DNA of 64,000 nt. Origin: Watersipora subatra (taxonomy: Eukaryota; Bryozoa; Gymnolaemata; Cheilostomatida; Watersiporidae). Positions 1 through 12,600 of the stretch are shown here, in pieces. The notes under the pieces are model-generated. The model made no database searches. It saw only the letters and a program-made list of their open reading frames with translations, and was not told where the DNA came from. Position 1 is the first letter of the stretch. Every line of letters starts with the position of its first letter. The stretch is from assembly GCF_963576615.1 (NCBI RefSeq), contig NC_088708.1, forward strand, positions 6,882,001 through 6,946,000, written 5' to 3'. The position numbers and the translations under genes were made by a program.

Positions 1-1542
1 CCCTGTGACATTGCGCTTGCCCTTTGGTCAGCATTGAATATCAAATATACCTGTAGAAAGCCTGGTTGAATTAGCAGAGTTCAAGGTAGAATATCGGAAC
101 AGCTAGCAATATACAACATCTCTTATGACACCAGTGTCTTCATACGTAATTGTCATCAATCATGTCTGAAAGCAGGCCTTACACCTTAGCGATATTTTGG
201 TGCTAGAGTATTAGTAACTAGATAATATACTAGCAGTGAAATTATGCCCAAACGATCAAAGAGCAAGTGCTATGCTCAATAACTTTATCTCCAAAGTCAC
301 CATCCTTACACAGTTCTTAGACTATAGATTGCGTACTAAATGTTTTTCATGAAACCATCCTACTATTGTTAGCTTTTAACTGTGTCAAACTGTCAAATAG
401 AATATCAGTTTAGTTCTGTTTGATTAATTAAATGAATGCTGTAATGATATAACAACAGGTTAGGGGATCAGCCGCCATCAAACAATACATTTTAGGATGG
501 GTCATCATTCTTCAACTTGGTAATGCTCGTTCATCTCTTATGTTGACATGCCAAATGCTTCCAAAGTAGCTAGTTAATTCTGATCATCCATGTGTGACTA
601 AAATGCATACATGTCTGTCTGAGATAAGCATGAATGTGTAAACAGACGCGGAAAAACTTGCTATTCCAACTAAAACAGGAATTATGTTTCTAGCCAGGTT
701 AGTGAGAAATTGCTGATATCAAAGGTAACTTTCTGATTTGATGAAGCTCCGTCCCCGCTCATAAGGCAAACGGCTGACGGCAACTTTAGTCGTTTTTTAT
801 AAAAAGAAAACTTGTATCGCATGATTCGCTATCATGAGTTTGTTTTCAACTCTGAGAAGTTTTCCTGTTTCCTCATTGTTCGTGGCCGCAATAGGAATTA
901 GATATCATTCACTTCTGTTTGAAAATTGTGTGCATTAGCTGACTTGTATAAAATCTGTTAATATATAACAGTTACTGTAACTCAATGGTGGGACATATGA
1001 CAAGGTGATACCAAAAAGTTTCAGTCATTGTTCCGTCACCAAAATGTAGCTGACATGTGGTCATAATATTTAGTAGTTGACTGTGCCGTCATAAGACACT
1101 AGTCACCTCTACCATGTCATCAACCGGTCAATAAGTTATGGAAATCACAGCTGCTCTGAATGAACGAGAGGTTAACTTTTTCACCAATCAAACCATAGCT
1201 GGTGAGCGCCAATACCAGCACAAGTTTAGGGTGTGAAACACAAATAGGAGTTTAGCCAATGAAAAGCAAGCATTTCCTGCTGACAGCTGCCAGTTTAACC
1301 ACACCTAAACTGCCAATTACTTCTGGGTATGATATTTGGACTGTTTAGATAATGTAATGTACACATCCAGTAATAACAATTAATATATAGGCATCATTTA
1401 GTTGGCAGCTGGCAGTTGGCAGTGAAACATTTGCATAATAAGTACGTATGCCTCTAACCAGTTTAATCCTATTTCCTGCTTAATGGTGAGACAAGAAAAA
1501 AAATGCGACTAAGCTTCTTCTGCTTGAAGTCCACCAGATGTA
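1..1542. other. Intergenic, no gene seen
   Basis: AT-rich sequence with frequent stops on both strands. I looked here for the missing TM1-TM2 exon of the downstream GPCR and saw no convincing open stretch with splice sites, but this was a reading by eye and not a full six-frame search. No tandem array stands out. Confidence 0.5.
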
Positions 1543-3028
1543 TACCAAAAGACCTCTAATTGAACGCCACCTCTACATGAGCGCCACTATGGGACAATGA
1601 TTGAAAAATGGAGCACCACCCTTTAATTAAACACCACCTCTATCTGAAAGTCACTTATACTTGACCGATACTATTTGACATTCTTAATCTTCATGAACCC
1701 ATAATATCAAGTGATAAATGGAAAAGTACCCACAAAACAGTACTAATAATGACTCGATTACATCAATAACAAATAATTTGTTCACTGTTTCTGTTCGTAT
1801 CGAAGTCCATTTTGCAACTCCAAGTCTATAGGTTTGTTCATCAGAAACTTTGATTGCAACACAATAGAAATAATTAGTAAATGTATCAGGCTAATAGTAG
1901 TTCATTTTTAACGTGGTCTTGATACTTCGATGTGTATTGGAAGAAGTGTTTGCATTTACAATGGAAAATGTACTACTGCGTATTTGGAGGCTAACATTTG
2001 GACGCTAACATTTGGAGGCTGAAACTTTAAGGCTAACATTTTAAAGCTAATATTTTGAGGCTATTTTGATTACACATGGTTTTTCTTTATTGGTGCTAGA
2101 AGTTTCTATTCAAAATGGCATCACGTAAAAGTTTTGCTCTACTAAAAAATGGTACTAAAAAATTTGCTAATATGGACTAGCTCAGCTGTGCAGAAGACGA
2201 GTTGAGTTCAGGAGACACTGTGGAAGGTATTGAACAGCCAGAAGAATATGAAATGACTTCAAATGAAGGCAACAATCAGCTTAACAACTGGCCGAGCTAA
2301 TGATGCTAATATTGTTGTTTTAAAATGTTAATATTTGTTTTAAAATGTTAACTTTTTTGCTGCATGTATTAAAATTATAATTAGTTTATAGCACATGTAC
2401 TTGAATATAATTATATTTGTATCATTTAATAGATTATTATTATTGTTATAAAACTTACAAGTTTGCATGTTTATGGCATATTATTTGATAGCATGATTGT
2501 GGTTATCTGAACTAAGCTTGCAATGGATCAACGCTTATAACTTCTGTTCTATTGCGCATAATGAAACAGTTTTGGATGCAAACTGTAGCAATCATGAGCA
2601 ATGAGCAATCAACTTTTATGTAACCTTGTTAAATATAGTTATAAAATGAAAATGTGCCTTCACAATTAAAATAAAACACAAATATTAAAAGCTTCAACAA
2701 ATGGCAACCCAGGCTATAAGATTAGTTAATTGCAAGTAATAGATACTAGCTGGTAGAGATATGTGTCAGCTTCCTCGGGCATAATTATTTGCAAAAATCT
2801 ATGACAAGTTGGACGCACATTGCAAATTTCTTGCCTCTAAAAGGGTTAATATTGGCGACATTCGATCCGCATGCGAAAGGGTTAAATTTATCTTCTCAAC
2901 ATCCTGATGAGGTCTTTAAAAATACAACGCTACCCTTTATGTAAACTTCACCTCTAATAAAGTGCCACTGCAAAGGAAGGGTTGAAAAATAGAGAGCCAT
3001 GGCGTTCAAATAAAGGTTTTACAGTACT
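1543..3028. mobile_element. Internally deleted DNA transposon (MITE-like), about 1.5 kb
   Basis: The left end at 1545 reads AAAGACCTCTAATTGAACGC and the right end, read on the minus strand from about 3026, gives AAAACCTTTATTTGAACGCC, so the ends are imperfect terminal inverted repeats. More copies of the same motif (CGCCACCTCTA, TTGAAAAATGGAGC) lie just inside. Near 2115-2300 there is a short Met-start basic segment followed by an acidic, Glu/Asp-rich segment. This pattern fits the two ends of a pogo/Tigger-like transposase whose middle is lost. The superfamily is inferred from pattern and TIR style only. A degenerate 16-bp motif (ggctaacatttggacgctaa) repeats at 1985-2060. The element lies just upstream of the GPCR exon. 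Confidence 0.55.
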
Positions 3029-3424
3029 TGCTATGAAGTGAATCAAGGATTGCAGTGCCATCCTCAGATGGCAATCTAAAAGTGAAGTCCATTTGGTGAC
3101 ATATAATGGCTGATGCAATCACCGTTGTTGCGCCATCTTTACAGTGATCGTAAATTTTAAGATTTGACACCTTGCGACAGGTCTTCAAAATTGATTGCTT
3201 TTTAGTTCATGTTCATCAGTGATGCAGAAACACTGGCTAGACTCATCTAGGGATGGCTATTGACCTTAATATTTGTGAGATTGGTAGTAACTTGAGTAGT
3301 AGTGCTTAAGTTTAGCTAAGTTGCATAAGCTGCTAACTTAAGTTGTTCGTGCCCTTAAAAGTACGTCAACAACATTATATTACTTTTGCTTCCTCGTTAT
3401 AAATCCTTATATTTTCATTTTTAG

Positions 3425-4285
3425 TATGACATCAGACAGTATTCAGAGTGGACATGCCGATTCCAACGTTTCACACTCTATCTTGCCCTTGATTCATCAG
3501 CATGGATTCTCGGAGCCATATCTATAGAACGGTTTTTAGCTGTATGCATGCCTCTGCAACACAGAGCTTTCAAAGTGCGTAGTAGAGCTTTGAAGATTGT
3601 GTTAGGAATCATTTTATTTCAAACCGCATATAACTGTCCAGTGTTTTTCACATATGGAGAGCAAACCTTTGACAATAAAACATATCCTTGCAGCTTTACT
3701 TCGGATGCTGCTAAAACATATCATACGAAGTACAATACCTATATATCAATGGTGATCTACTGCGTTTTTCCATCTGTTGTCATGTTAACGCTAAATATCT
3801 GTATTATTGTTCGTCTCATCCGCATAGAGAAGTCATTCTTACGAAATGCAACAACGACTAGCCGATCCCAAATAAACGCTATCTCCATGACAAGAATGTT
3901 GCTGTGCGTCACCTTCTACTTCATAATTGTTACAACACCATCGTTTATATTCGCCATCTTCCAAGAAAAACTCTTCGCTCAAGAGATCGTAACTCCTGAA
4001 GATTTTGGCCAGAGCGAAGTTGTGGATGCGATATTTACCTTGCTGCTTTACCTAAATCACTCGATCAACTTCTTTCTTTACTGCGCAACAGGGAAGAAAT
4101 TCAAGAGAGAGCTCTTGAAGATGTTAGGTTGTTACAAGTTTAACAGAGATAGAAAACAGAGTGAGAGAACGACTACTTGTGGCACTCCACTTATGATGAG
4201 AAGCGTCAAAGCTAGCCCTAGTGTCTTAAAAAAAGCAGAAGCGAAAGGACCGACATCCTATGCAGATTTTTCTAAGTCATCTTGA
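3425..4285 (+). CDS. Class A (rhodopsin-type) G protein-coupled receptor, 3' exon (TM3 to C-terminus)
   Basis: A plasma-membrane receptor, probably for a neuropeptide, known only from its last coding exon (286 codons). The frame opens after a good acceptor (tttcatttttag at 3413-3424), upstream of the first Met at 3548, and begins YDIRQYSEWTCRFQRF, supplying the conserved extracellular Cys at the top of TM3. TM3 ends in ISIERFLAV, an ERF variant of DRY. TM4 follows, then an extracellular loop with an N-glycosylation site (NKT) and a Cys (YPCSF) able to pair with the TM3 Cys. TM5 is VIYCVFPSVVMLTLNICIIV, TM6 starts at MLLCVTFYFIIV, and TM7 has NHSINFFLYC in place of NPxxY, then a basic helix 8 (KKFKRELLKMLGCYKF) with a possible palmitoylation Cys. 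This TM7/helix-8 style is common in invertebrate FMRFamide-like and related peptide receptors; the ligand cannot be named. TM1-2 exons were not found. AATAAA at 4517. Confidence 0.88.
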   Translation, partial: YDIRQYSEWTCRFQRFTLYLALDSSAWILGAISIERFLAVCMPLQHRAFKVRSRALKIVLGIILFQTAYNCPVFFTYGEQTFDNKTYPCSFTSDAAKTYHTKYNTYISMVIYCVFPSVVMLTLNICIIVRLIRIEKSFLRNATTTSRSQINAISMTRMLLCVTFYFIIVTTPSFIFAIFQEKLFAQEIVTPEDFGQSEVVDAIFTLLLYLNHSINFFLYCATGKKFKRELLKMLGCYKFNRDRKQSERTTTCGTPLMMRSVKASPSVLKKAEAKGPTSYADFSKSS

Positions 4286-4516
4286 CAATCCCATCTTTAT
4301 TCTGTTTATAACTACTTAATCAAGTTGCTATAACTTGATAATGTTTATATTTTTATTAAATTAGGTGTAAATACTGAGACATAGTTTTTATTGATAGACA
4401 CTTATCTGTGATACCAAGAGCATGCTGAGCCTGCATGTTTATCCTATCGCTGTAAATGATGATTATAATACAATATTATTATTATTGATGTAAACTGTTT
4501 ATCATAAAGACCTGCC

Positions 4517-4522
4517 AATAAA
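4517..4522 (+). terminator. Poly(A) signal AATAAA of the GPCR gene
   Basis: A canonical AATAAA lies 232 bases after the GPCR stop codon, and no earlier canonical hexamer was seen in the 3' UTR. It probably sets the transcript end near 4540. Confidence 0.5.
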
Positions 4523-4894
4523 GCATAACAATCAGGTAGCATATCTACCATGTCTACTACCATCTATAGCAGACATGACTTATAAATATTATGACTCAAA
4601 AAATGTTAATAAATACAAGCAGAAAATTTAAAATAGAAATATTAAGAAAACAAAGCTTTGCAAAAAGAAATATTTACAAAAGATAGCACCAATAGAATCA
4701 AGGGTTGGTCATTCTTAACATGTTTATCGTTCAAATTGCTCACTTGCACATGATTCGTAATCTTTACACGGACACACGGACACACGTAAACTATAACACT
4801 CATTCACCCTTTGTACATTGAACTGTCTAAAACTTATCTTTTTTGTACAGAGAAATAACACAGTCATAGCTTTCATGCAGTCTCACTCGACATT

Positions 4895-5185
4895 TGCTCA
4901 TTTATCACGTGATCATGCACACACGCTTGCCACATGACCACGCACACACGCTTGCCACGTGACCACACGCTTGCCACGTGACCACGCACACACGCTTGCC
5001 ATGTGACCACGCACACAGGCTTGCCACGTGATCACACACATACGCTTGCCACGTGACCACGCACACACATTCATCAGTCGGTCAGGAATAAATACTTATC
5101 ACGCAATCCCGCACACACGCTCATCACGTGATTATGCACACACATGCTCAGAACACCATCATGCACACATACTCATCACATTATC
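4895..5185. repeat. Tandem minisatellite, about 25-bp unit, rich in CACGTG
   Basis: Imperfect copies of acgcttgccacgtgaccacg, with cacacac spacers, run downstream of the GPCR. At least six CACGTG palindromes occur, several as CACGTGAC. The right half (5100-5185) is more diverged. The 71-codon frame across it is a repeat artefact. Confidence 0.85.
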
Positions 5186-5751
5186 ACATCCAAGAGTAAT
5201 TCCAAACACGCTTATTTACAAATTAGTTATGAGTCTCTTATAGGTCGCTGGTTTAAGAAGAATATAATCACAAAGAACAAAAATATGTAATAGAAAATTG
5301 CCGAAGATGATGGTACAAAGTTGTGGACTCTTGTTCATTCGAGATAAGATAAATCCATAACATAAGATTCAGAATTTGTTCTGCTCTTGTTCATTGAATT
5401 TAGAATCAGGGTATCATTCTTGTCCACTCTCAGCGAATTATCCATCTAACCTTAAACAAAGAGTTGATGTGAACATATAACATTTTTATGAGAAAGATGT
5501 TAGCTAATTGAAACATTTTGATAGTACTGGCTTGCTGTCTGTCGCTTTCGACAATAACTTGCATCTAGCGATGCATGCTTAGGTCGAGCAGTATGGTAGA
5601 GAAGAGGTGACCCAGTTCTCGGTATCTACCACTTCCAGAACTGTCAGATTAACCTGGAGGGATGCCAGTGCAACACGTTTAGTCTGACAGAGCCAGGTAA
5701 TAGTACAGTTCATTTGATAGTACAGCACATGTATATACTCTATAGAGTACT

Positions 5752-6000
5752 GCAAACATAGCAGCATGTTCCTTACACACTGCTGCAAACATAGCAGCAT
5801 GTTCCTTACACATTGCTGCAAACATAGTAGCATGTTCCTTACACATTGCTGCCAACATAATAGCATGTTTCTCACACTGCTGCCAACTTAGCAGCATGTT
5901 CCTTACATACTGCTGCCAACATAGTAGCATGTTCCTTACACACTGCAGCCAACATAGCAGCATGTCCCTGATACACTGCTGGCAACAGAGCAGCATGTTG
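5752..6000. repeat. 33-bp minisatellite, about 7-8 copies
   Basis: Copies of catagcagcatgttccttac with actgctgc(c)aa between them form a 33-bp period. Because 33 is a multiple of three, the minus frames stay open and yield artefactual Cys/Met-rich peptides (MLLCLQQCVRN repeated). There is no gene. Confidence 0.9.
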
Positions 6001-8699
6001 TTAGCTTCTCATTCAGTTGATATTACTTCATTTTGAAATCCTTTGAAGAAGATGAGAAGGGAGGAAAGAGAGGAAGGACGGAAGGTAGGAGAGGAAGAAA
6101 ACAAAGAGGACAAAGCAGAAAAGGAGGTGAAGTGAACAGCATTAAATTATATAACCTTGGTTTGGTTTCTAAGATGTTTAATTGGTATAGGCCTTCTGAC
6201 GCAGCGATTACTGCAGGGACAACTTCAGGTTGCACGGTCAATGTTCTTGAATCTTCACTTTTTATAAACGCTGGCAATGCTAACCTTTATCAGTTGTTAT
6301 AAAAGTCTAAAGCAAGTGCCTTTCAACATTTTCATCTGACATCTAATCTTTCATCTTTCATGACATCTTTCATCTAACATCTGATGAGTCCTTAACAGCC
6401 ACCTGATGGCCTTACAATACAGGATTAATAGCAGCCGGTGAATAGCTCGCTGTCCAGAAAGCAGCAGCAGTACAACTTGTAACTACACAGAGTTCAATTT
6501 TCTTGGATAATATATTTCCAAGACTTTGCAGTTCGCTCGCAAGCTCGCAAAGTCAAACCATTCAAAGTGCTGATAACTCCAAAAATGATTGCGTTAAAAT
6601 TATGGAAGAACTTACAGTAGACCAAATGTCAGATATTTTTTACAAAATTTAAGATGTAACCAAATTCGAAGCTTAGTTTTTTCATGGCTCTCCGCTTGTA
6701 TGACACAGGTCGGTGTTACTCTATTACCTTTGGATGCATTAATAAACATCATCAATTGACAGCAAAAAATACAAGTAACATTCTAGCAATATGATAATCA
6801 AATGATCCAAATTTGCCAGAAAAGGGCAAAGGATTACCATGGCAAATTAGAACTCTGTTATGATCATAGCGTGTTGAAAAGATACTAACATACAATGTAC
6901 TGTTGTGCATAACATACAATGTACTGTTGTGCATGTGGTCGACTCTTCAATTAAGTTATTAGTTTCAACAATTAGTATTCAATTTTTGTTGGAGTTTTAT
7001 AATTACCATAACTAAAACAATTTTTTCTTATCATGTATCGTTGATTTAAGGAACATTAACCCTCCTTGTACACCAACCTGGTCTAGTTTAACCAACCAGC
7101 GGTGTCATTAAGGCAGCCATATTCAGGTGTAAAGCACTAAATGGCTATTCATGACACACAATTATTTTATTATCTCATGTAACAACAATCATTCTTCCAG
7201 TTCAACTAGGAATACCGTTCAGAGTTTAGCAATGAGGTAGCAGGGAGCCTTTACCTACACCAGCTACATGATACAACAGTCATGATGTATACTTCTCAAA
7301 GATAGTAAGATTGCATGGTTGTTTGTTATCAAGAAGCGTGTTTCTATGCTTCAAAAGAATTTTTAGTGAAATACTAACAAGCCCAATTTAATGCAATCAG
7401 AGAATTACATAAATAACTGATATTTATATAATAATATTATATTTATAAAATTATATTTGAGGTCGTATCAAAAATCAAGTAGTTTCACAAAATACTAAAT
7501 CACCAAACACGAAATAAATGCTTGCTGACCTACTCTGGCGATTAGCACTATCGACGTCAGCAGCGAATCGTCGACGATTTATTATCGTATATTTTAGTTT
7601 TAAAATAAAGTTAGAGTAACTTTTGCTATCATAGCAAACTCATAATCTCATAAACTCAAATCATAGAAAATAGGAATGAGTATGATAACAATTATAGCGT
7701 GTGTTCCTTAATAAAAACTGGATATCACCCACAGCAATGGAAATCTTCAAAGGTGGCTAAGGTCTAAACATGAAAACCTACTCAAGCCTATTCTATTTCT
7801 AGCACTTTAAGTGTAATAACAAACGGAAAACGACAAGAGTTGCCTTACTAATGATTATTCTACTTCTCCTACCATGAAAGTGATAAGAAATACAAGATGC
7901 CTAATCCCTAATCCCTGATATCCCAGAGAAAGAGAGATACAAATAGAACCTTATCAGAGACAAGTGTGGTTTGCAAAGTGCAAAGGCTAGTCGCAATAAC
8001 GGACCCTTTGCAATGCAAAGAGCTGTACTAGTACTAGACAGCAGTATATTTTGTGAATATCTTTCTTAATTGCACTTTAAGACGACATACAATTTTATTA
8101 AACTGATACCTCAACACTGTTTATTACTACTGAATTAGAAGCTGAGGAAAAAATAATGCTTTTCCTTAATATAACTTAAGGATGTTTATTGTAACTAACC
8201 TATGATAGCCTTCAGATTTCTCAAGTGTACACATCATAAAATGTCAAGAGACATCTTATATTAAATGAAATATGCCATAAATGTTCATTTGCATAAACAT
8301 GGAGTTATCCTCTACTTGCCACTTTAGCTAAAGCCACAGCATTCGCTATTGATTTGAAGGATGACTAGCAAATAAATACAATAGTAGCATTTGTAGCATA
8401 GGCTGAACATCGTCTTACAAAAAGAGTGTTTTGTTCTCATAGCCCAAAAACATTAACTATTTATAAAGATCTTGTACTGCTGCTTGACGTGCATGGAGTT
8501 ATCCACAGCCGATGAAACTGACTTGACTTTGTTATTGGGGTAAATGAGCAAGACAAAACTACCATAATTATTATACAACTGTGGCAGATATTGTTTGTTT
8601 GTTTTATTTCAACAAAAAGTATGAAAACAGAAAAAAAAGAAAAGAAATAATGATGAGGCACAAACTGCGCAGTAGCATGGCTAGTCAAGGCGCTGGGCC
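6001..8699. other. Intergenic, no gene seen
   Basis: AT-rich sequence. A direct repeat of about 24 bp (catacaatgtactgttgtgc, twice) lies at 6888-6932. A purine-rich tract runs at 6045-6130. No splice-bounded coding exon or RNA gene was recognised. Confidence 0.5.
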
Positions 8700-9330
8700 A
8701 CAAGTTAACAGCAAGCAGCCAGAAACTATTTAGTCACCGCTCAACAGGTACAGCTTGAGGGCACGTCTAAAAGTGGGCATACTCACAACCCTACGCAGTT
8801 CATCAGGCAGAGCGTTCCATTGTGCTGACTGCTGGTATGACATTCTGCGAAGACCCGAAGCAGATTTAGAGGGAGATAGCTTTAGATTTAAGGAAGAGCA
8901 GCGAGTGGGATATTGATGAATGCGATGTGATTTAAGGCTGTAGAATAATTGATGAGACGCGATGAGAGTTCGAAATTTATAGAGTTTATTCACAGTCAGT
9001 ATTGAAGATTTTTGAAAAAGCGGGCGGGTGTGTTCTAATTTAGGTTTTTTATGTAAAATCCTGAGAACTCGTTTTTGTGGAAGTTGAAGTTTGTTTAAGT
9101 ATTTACCTGGGGCGTTCCCCCAAGCCTCAATACAGTAACTGAATTTAGAATGAATAAATGCGTTGTAAATTAAAACCAAAATTTTGTGGGGTAAATACCT
9201 TGAGCATTTATATAAGTCCTAACAAAGGTCTAACACTATTAAAAAGTTTTTCTATGTGAACCTTCCATGATAAATTTGTATCAATGTAAACACCCATTGA
9301 GATATTGAAATTAGAATGCCACAAATGCGC
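8700..9330 (-). mobile_element. Decayed non-LTR retrotransposon, 3' end of the reverse transcriptase ORF
   Basis: On the minus strand the C-terminal part of a LINE ORF2 is visible in two frames. The upstream part (about 9210-9320) contains MGVYIDTNLSWKVHIEKL, the typical LGV.ID..LSW..HI block after the RT palm. The downstream part (8730-9179, 149 codons) contains FIHSKFSYCIEAWGN and LQLPQKRVLRIL, the thumb-region motif of Jockey/CR1/L2-like elements, and ends near YLLSGD. A frameshift near 9180-9208 separates them and the upstream sequence is scrambled, so the copy is dead and 5'-truncated. The flank at 8461-8700 resembles a LINE 3' UTR. The clade cannot be fixed from this fragment. Confidence 0.85.
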
Positions 9331-10158
9331 CTCAACAGGGTATTGGTGGCATGCTGCGGCCCATTCTGTGTAGAGAACCCAAAAGCGCTGTACAAGTCTC
9401 AGATGAAAGCATTGGAGAGTAACAGTGATGAAGGGAGTAAACAGAGGGTCAAGTAGCATCTCCCGTCAGGATTTAGTGTAAACAAAATGGCATTGTGATG
9501 CGATAAGCATAAGACAGTGAAGCCCGTAGCGGGCTCAAAATACAGTCTTTTTATAAAAGCAGAGATGACTTGGTCAAGCTATGACGGTCTGACGGATAGA
9601 TTGGGCATCTAATGCCGCCAAAAAGATTACACTCGAGCATACAGCTACAGCAGATATTTGTACATTTGTGAAGGTGGCTGTAATAAACTGATGTACTCAT
9701 ATATTAGTAGCTGCATACTGCCATACAGTCCATGGCTGAGCTGTATTCAAGCACTGGCACCATTGAGACAAGAAACGAGCCAATAAGTTAGCTTATACAA
9801 TAGTACAATATATGTAACTGAGTGAAATGCAAACTTTTAAAATATTGTTATTCATTCATTCATTCACTAGCAGTAGGAATGGTGTTGTCTTCTCCTACTT
9901 CTCTAAAAACTATACAAATTAGGTTAGCTTCAGCTGCCAAAAGACTACCAAACAAGTGGCAACAGTTAAATATTAAGTGAAAACCAGCACGATAGGCCTG
10001 TGTTAATTAACATCGACCCAGGTCATTATTATAGGTTTGTCTCCTCATGCCCAGTTCTACAAAATAGCATGTAAAATCTCTGTTGGCTTTGTTCATTTTT
10101 CTCTTCCCTGGTATTAGGTCTTTCTTGAAACTTTAAATAAAGCCCAGACCTCAGTATT
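9331..10158. other. Intergenic, no gene seen
   Basis: May include more decayed retroelement sequence up to about 9480. Otherwise AT-rich with no recognised exon or repeat beyond a short cattcattcatt run at 9852. Confidence 0.45.
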
Positions 10159-10159
10159 T

Positions 10160-10478
10160 TAACATATTATTAGTGTACATATTATTAGTGTACATATTGT
10201 TAACGTACATATTACTAGTGTACATATTATTAGTGTACATATTACTAGTGTACATATTATTAGTGTACATATTATTAGTGTACATATTATTAGTGTACAT
10301 ATTATTAGCGTACATATTATTAGCGTACATATTATTAGCGTACATATTATTAGCGTACATATTATTAGCGTACATATTATTAGCGTACATATTATTAGCG
10401 TACATATTATTAGCGTACATATTATTAGTGTACATATTATTAGCGTACATATTATTAGCGTACATATTATTAGTGTAC
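10160..10478. repeat. 15-bp minisatellite, about 21 copies
   Basis: Unit tacatattattagtg with a sub-variant tacatattattagcg. Variants cluster: gtg units at both edges and a block of cg units in the middle, as expected from local unit expansion. A 15-bp period keeps several frames open on both strands; those peptides (NNMYA repeated, and others) are artefacts. Confidence 0.95.
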
Positions 10479-10639
10479 GCATCAGAGTAACTGCTCAATG
10501 TAGCCTGCCTGAACGATTATATTTCACTGTGTGCTTGTAATTTCTATAGTGATGCTCTGTAATCATTCACTTATAAATTTTTTTCGAAAAGATGCTGCAG
10601 TAAAATTTTAAAAAGAACCTAACAATGGGAAATATTAGC

Positions 10640-11587
10640 GATCCCTAATAGATACTAACTATACAATATTGTATGATAACAATTCACACATGAACCCTAA
10701 TAGATACTAACTATACAATATTGTATGATAACAATTCACACATGAACCCTAATAGATACTAATTATACAATATTGTATGACAACAAATTCACATATAAAC
10801 CCTAATAGATACTAACTATACAATATTGTATGATAACAATTCACATATAAACCTTCATAGATACTAACTGTACAATATTATATGATAACAATTCACACAT
10901 GAACCCTAATAGATACTAACTATACAATATTGTATGATAACAATTCACACATGAACCCTAATAGATACTAACTATAAATATTGTATGATAACAATTCACA
11001 CATGAACCCTAATAGATACTAACTATACAATATTGTATGATAACAATTCACACATGAACCCTAATAGATACTAACTATACAATATTGTATGATAACAATT
11101 CACACATGAACCCTAATAGATACTAACTATACAATATTGTATGATAACAATTCACATATGAACCCTAATAGATACTAACTGTACAATATTGTATGATAAC
11201 AATTCACACATGAACCCTAATAGATACTAACTATACAATATTGTATGATAACAATTCACACATGAACCCTAATAGATACTAACTATACAATATTGTATGA
11301 TAACAATTCACATATGAACCCTAATAGATACTAACTGTACAATATTGTATGATAACAATTCACACATGAACCCTAATAGATACTAACTATAAATATTGTA
11401 TGATAACAATTCACATATGAACCCTAATAGATACTAACTGTACAATATTGTATGGTAACAATTCACATATGAACCCTAATAGATACTAACTGTACAATAT
11501 TGTATGATAACAATTCACATATGAACCCTAATAGATACTAACTGTACAATATTGTATGATAACAATTCACACATGAACCCTAATAAA
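10640..11587. repeat. 52-bp satellite-like array, about 18 copies
   Basis: Unit of about 52 bp: ccctaatagatactaactat, then acaatattgtatgataacaa, then ttcacacatgaa. Each unit centres on the palindrome atacaatattgtat. Copies differ by a few substitutions (cacatatg versus cacacatg, tgtacaat versus tatacaat) and two lack two bases of the palindrome. The array ends at a diverged flank near 11587. Confidence 0.95.
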
Positions 11588-12249
11588 TTATTCATAAGTA
11601 TTTGAAGCATTTTTTTTTCAAGCAGAATGAAATTATTTCTTCATTTCTTTATCGAGCTAAAAAGCGTGAATATTTTATCAACGACAATGAGAACTGCATT
11701 GAGCAAGTGCTTACTCTCTCCATGCACCTTCATGCAACTTCCTTTCCTCAAAGGCCTTGACACAAGCAGGTTTGAAAAACATCTGGATTTCAAACATAAG
11801 CGGTGAAATTAATTCAAATTAAACAAAGAACTGTGTTTTAACTCGAGAAAGTTGAAGTTGAGATGACAGTAGAATATAAATGTGTAAGCTTAGAAGAGCA
11901 AGTCTAATGCATAGTCCAGCATTGTTAAAAGATGTCTGCTCGTTTCTCTTATTTATTAATTCACATCTCTATGATTATATCTATGAATTCACACGAACTA
12001 ATATCTACTCTAATATATGAACCATCTACGTGTAGAGATGATCAAAGGCCTGTAGCTGCCCAGAGTGGACCGACAATAGTTTAGGAGAAGCTGCTTTTTG
12101 TTGCATAGCAGAGATCTAAGTGTTGACCTCTTCTCTACCGCAGTTGCTGTGTCACAGCAATACTGTATTGTTAATAGCTCTAATTTACTATATTAAAATA
12201 CTACTCTCATTGCAATCTAGCATCTTACATACAATATAATTACATATAT
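11588..12249. other. Intergenic, no gene seen
   Basis: AT-rich; no exon, RNA gene or array recognised. Confidence 0.45.
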
Positions 12250-12250
12250 T

Positions 12251-12283
12251 ACAGCAACTGTGCGTAAAACACACAGTTGCTGT
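12251..12283. repeat. Perfect 12-bp stem inverted repeat
   Basis: acagcaactgtg and cacagttgctgt are separated by nine bases. It sits 17 bp left of a MITE and could be a remnant of another small element. Confidence 0.7.
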
Positions 12284-12299
12284 GATATATCATACATAA

Positions 12300-12445
12300 C
12301 TAGATGAATGCCCCGCGTTGCATGGGTAACCAAAACAGCTTATAAGCATGACATTTCCTTACCTACCACATTACCTTTACAGTACATTACCTACAACTGT
12401 TTATAAGCTGTTTTTATTACCCTTGCAACGCAAGCATTCACCTAG
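12300..12445. mobile_element. 146-bp MITE / foldback element
   Basis: The left arm starts CTAGATGAATGCCCCGCGTT and continues through GCATGGGTAA to AACAGCTTATAA. The right arm, reverse complemented, reads CTAGGTGAATGCTTGCGTTG and continues GCAAGGGTAA to AACAGCTTATAA. Arms are about 50 bp with a short loop, and there is no coding content. Confidence 0.75.
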
Positions 12446-12528
12446 TGAGGCCAGCTGCTAATTGTTACGCGTGCCACAACGTCGTTATGGGAATCTTAAC
12501 TGATGTAAATGAATGTTTTCACCATTAT

Positions 12529-12600
12529 TGATCGCTATAGTCTAGTAGATAAGCTCGCCGCCTTTAGAATTCGAGGTTCTGAGATCAAATCTTCTGCAAT
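12529..12600 (+). repeat. tRNA-like SINE head (candidate)
   Basis: Contains TAGTCTAGTAGATAAGCTC, similar to a pol III A box, followed about 30 bases later by GGTTCTGAGATCAAATC, similar to a B box. The ends do not pair as an acceptor stem, so it is not a functional tRNA; a tRNA-derived SINE remnant is more likely. Confidence 0.4.

Noticed and set aside
10640-11587. Resemblance of gataacaattcacac in each unit to the lac operator / cloning vector sequence
   Set aside because: The match is short, lacks the rest of the operator or vector and repeats within a native satellite unit; coincidence, not contamination.
12529-12600. A functional tRNA gene
   Set aside because: Box A/B-like strings are present but no acceptor-stem pairing or clean cloverleaf could be drawn; a SINE head is more likely.
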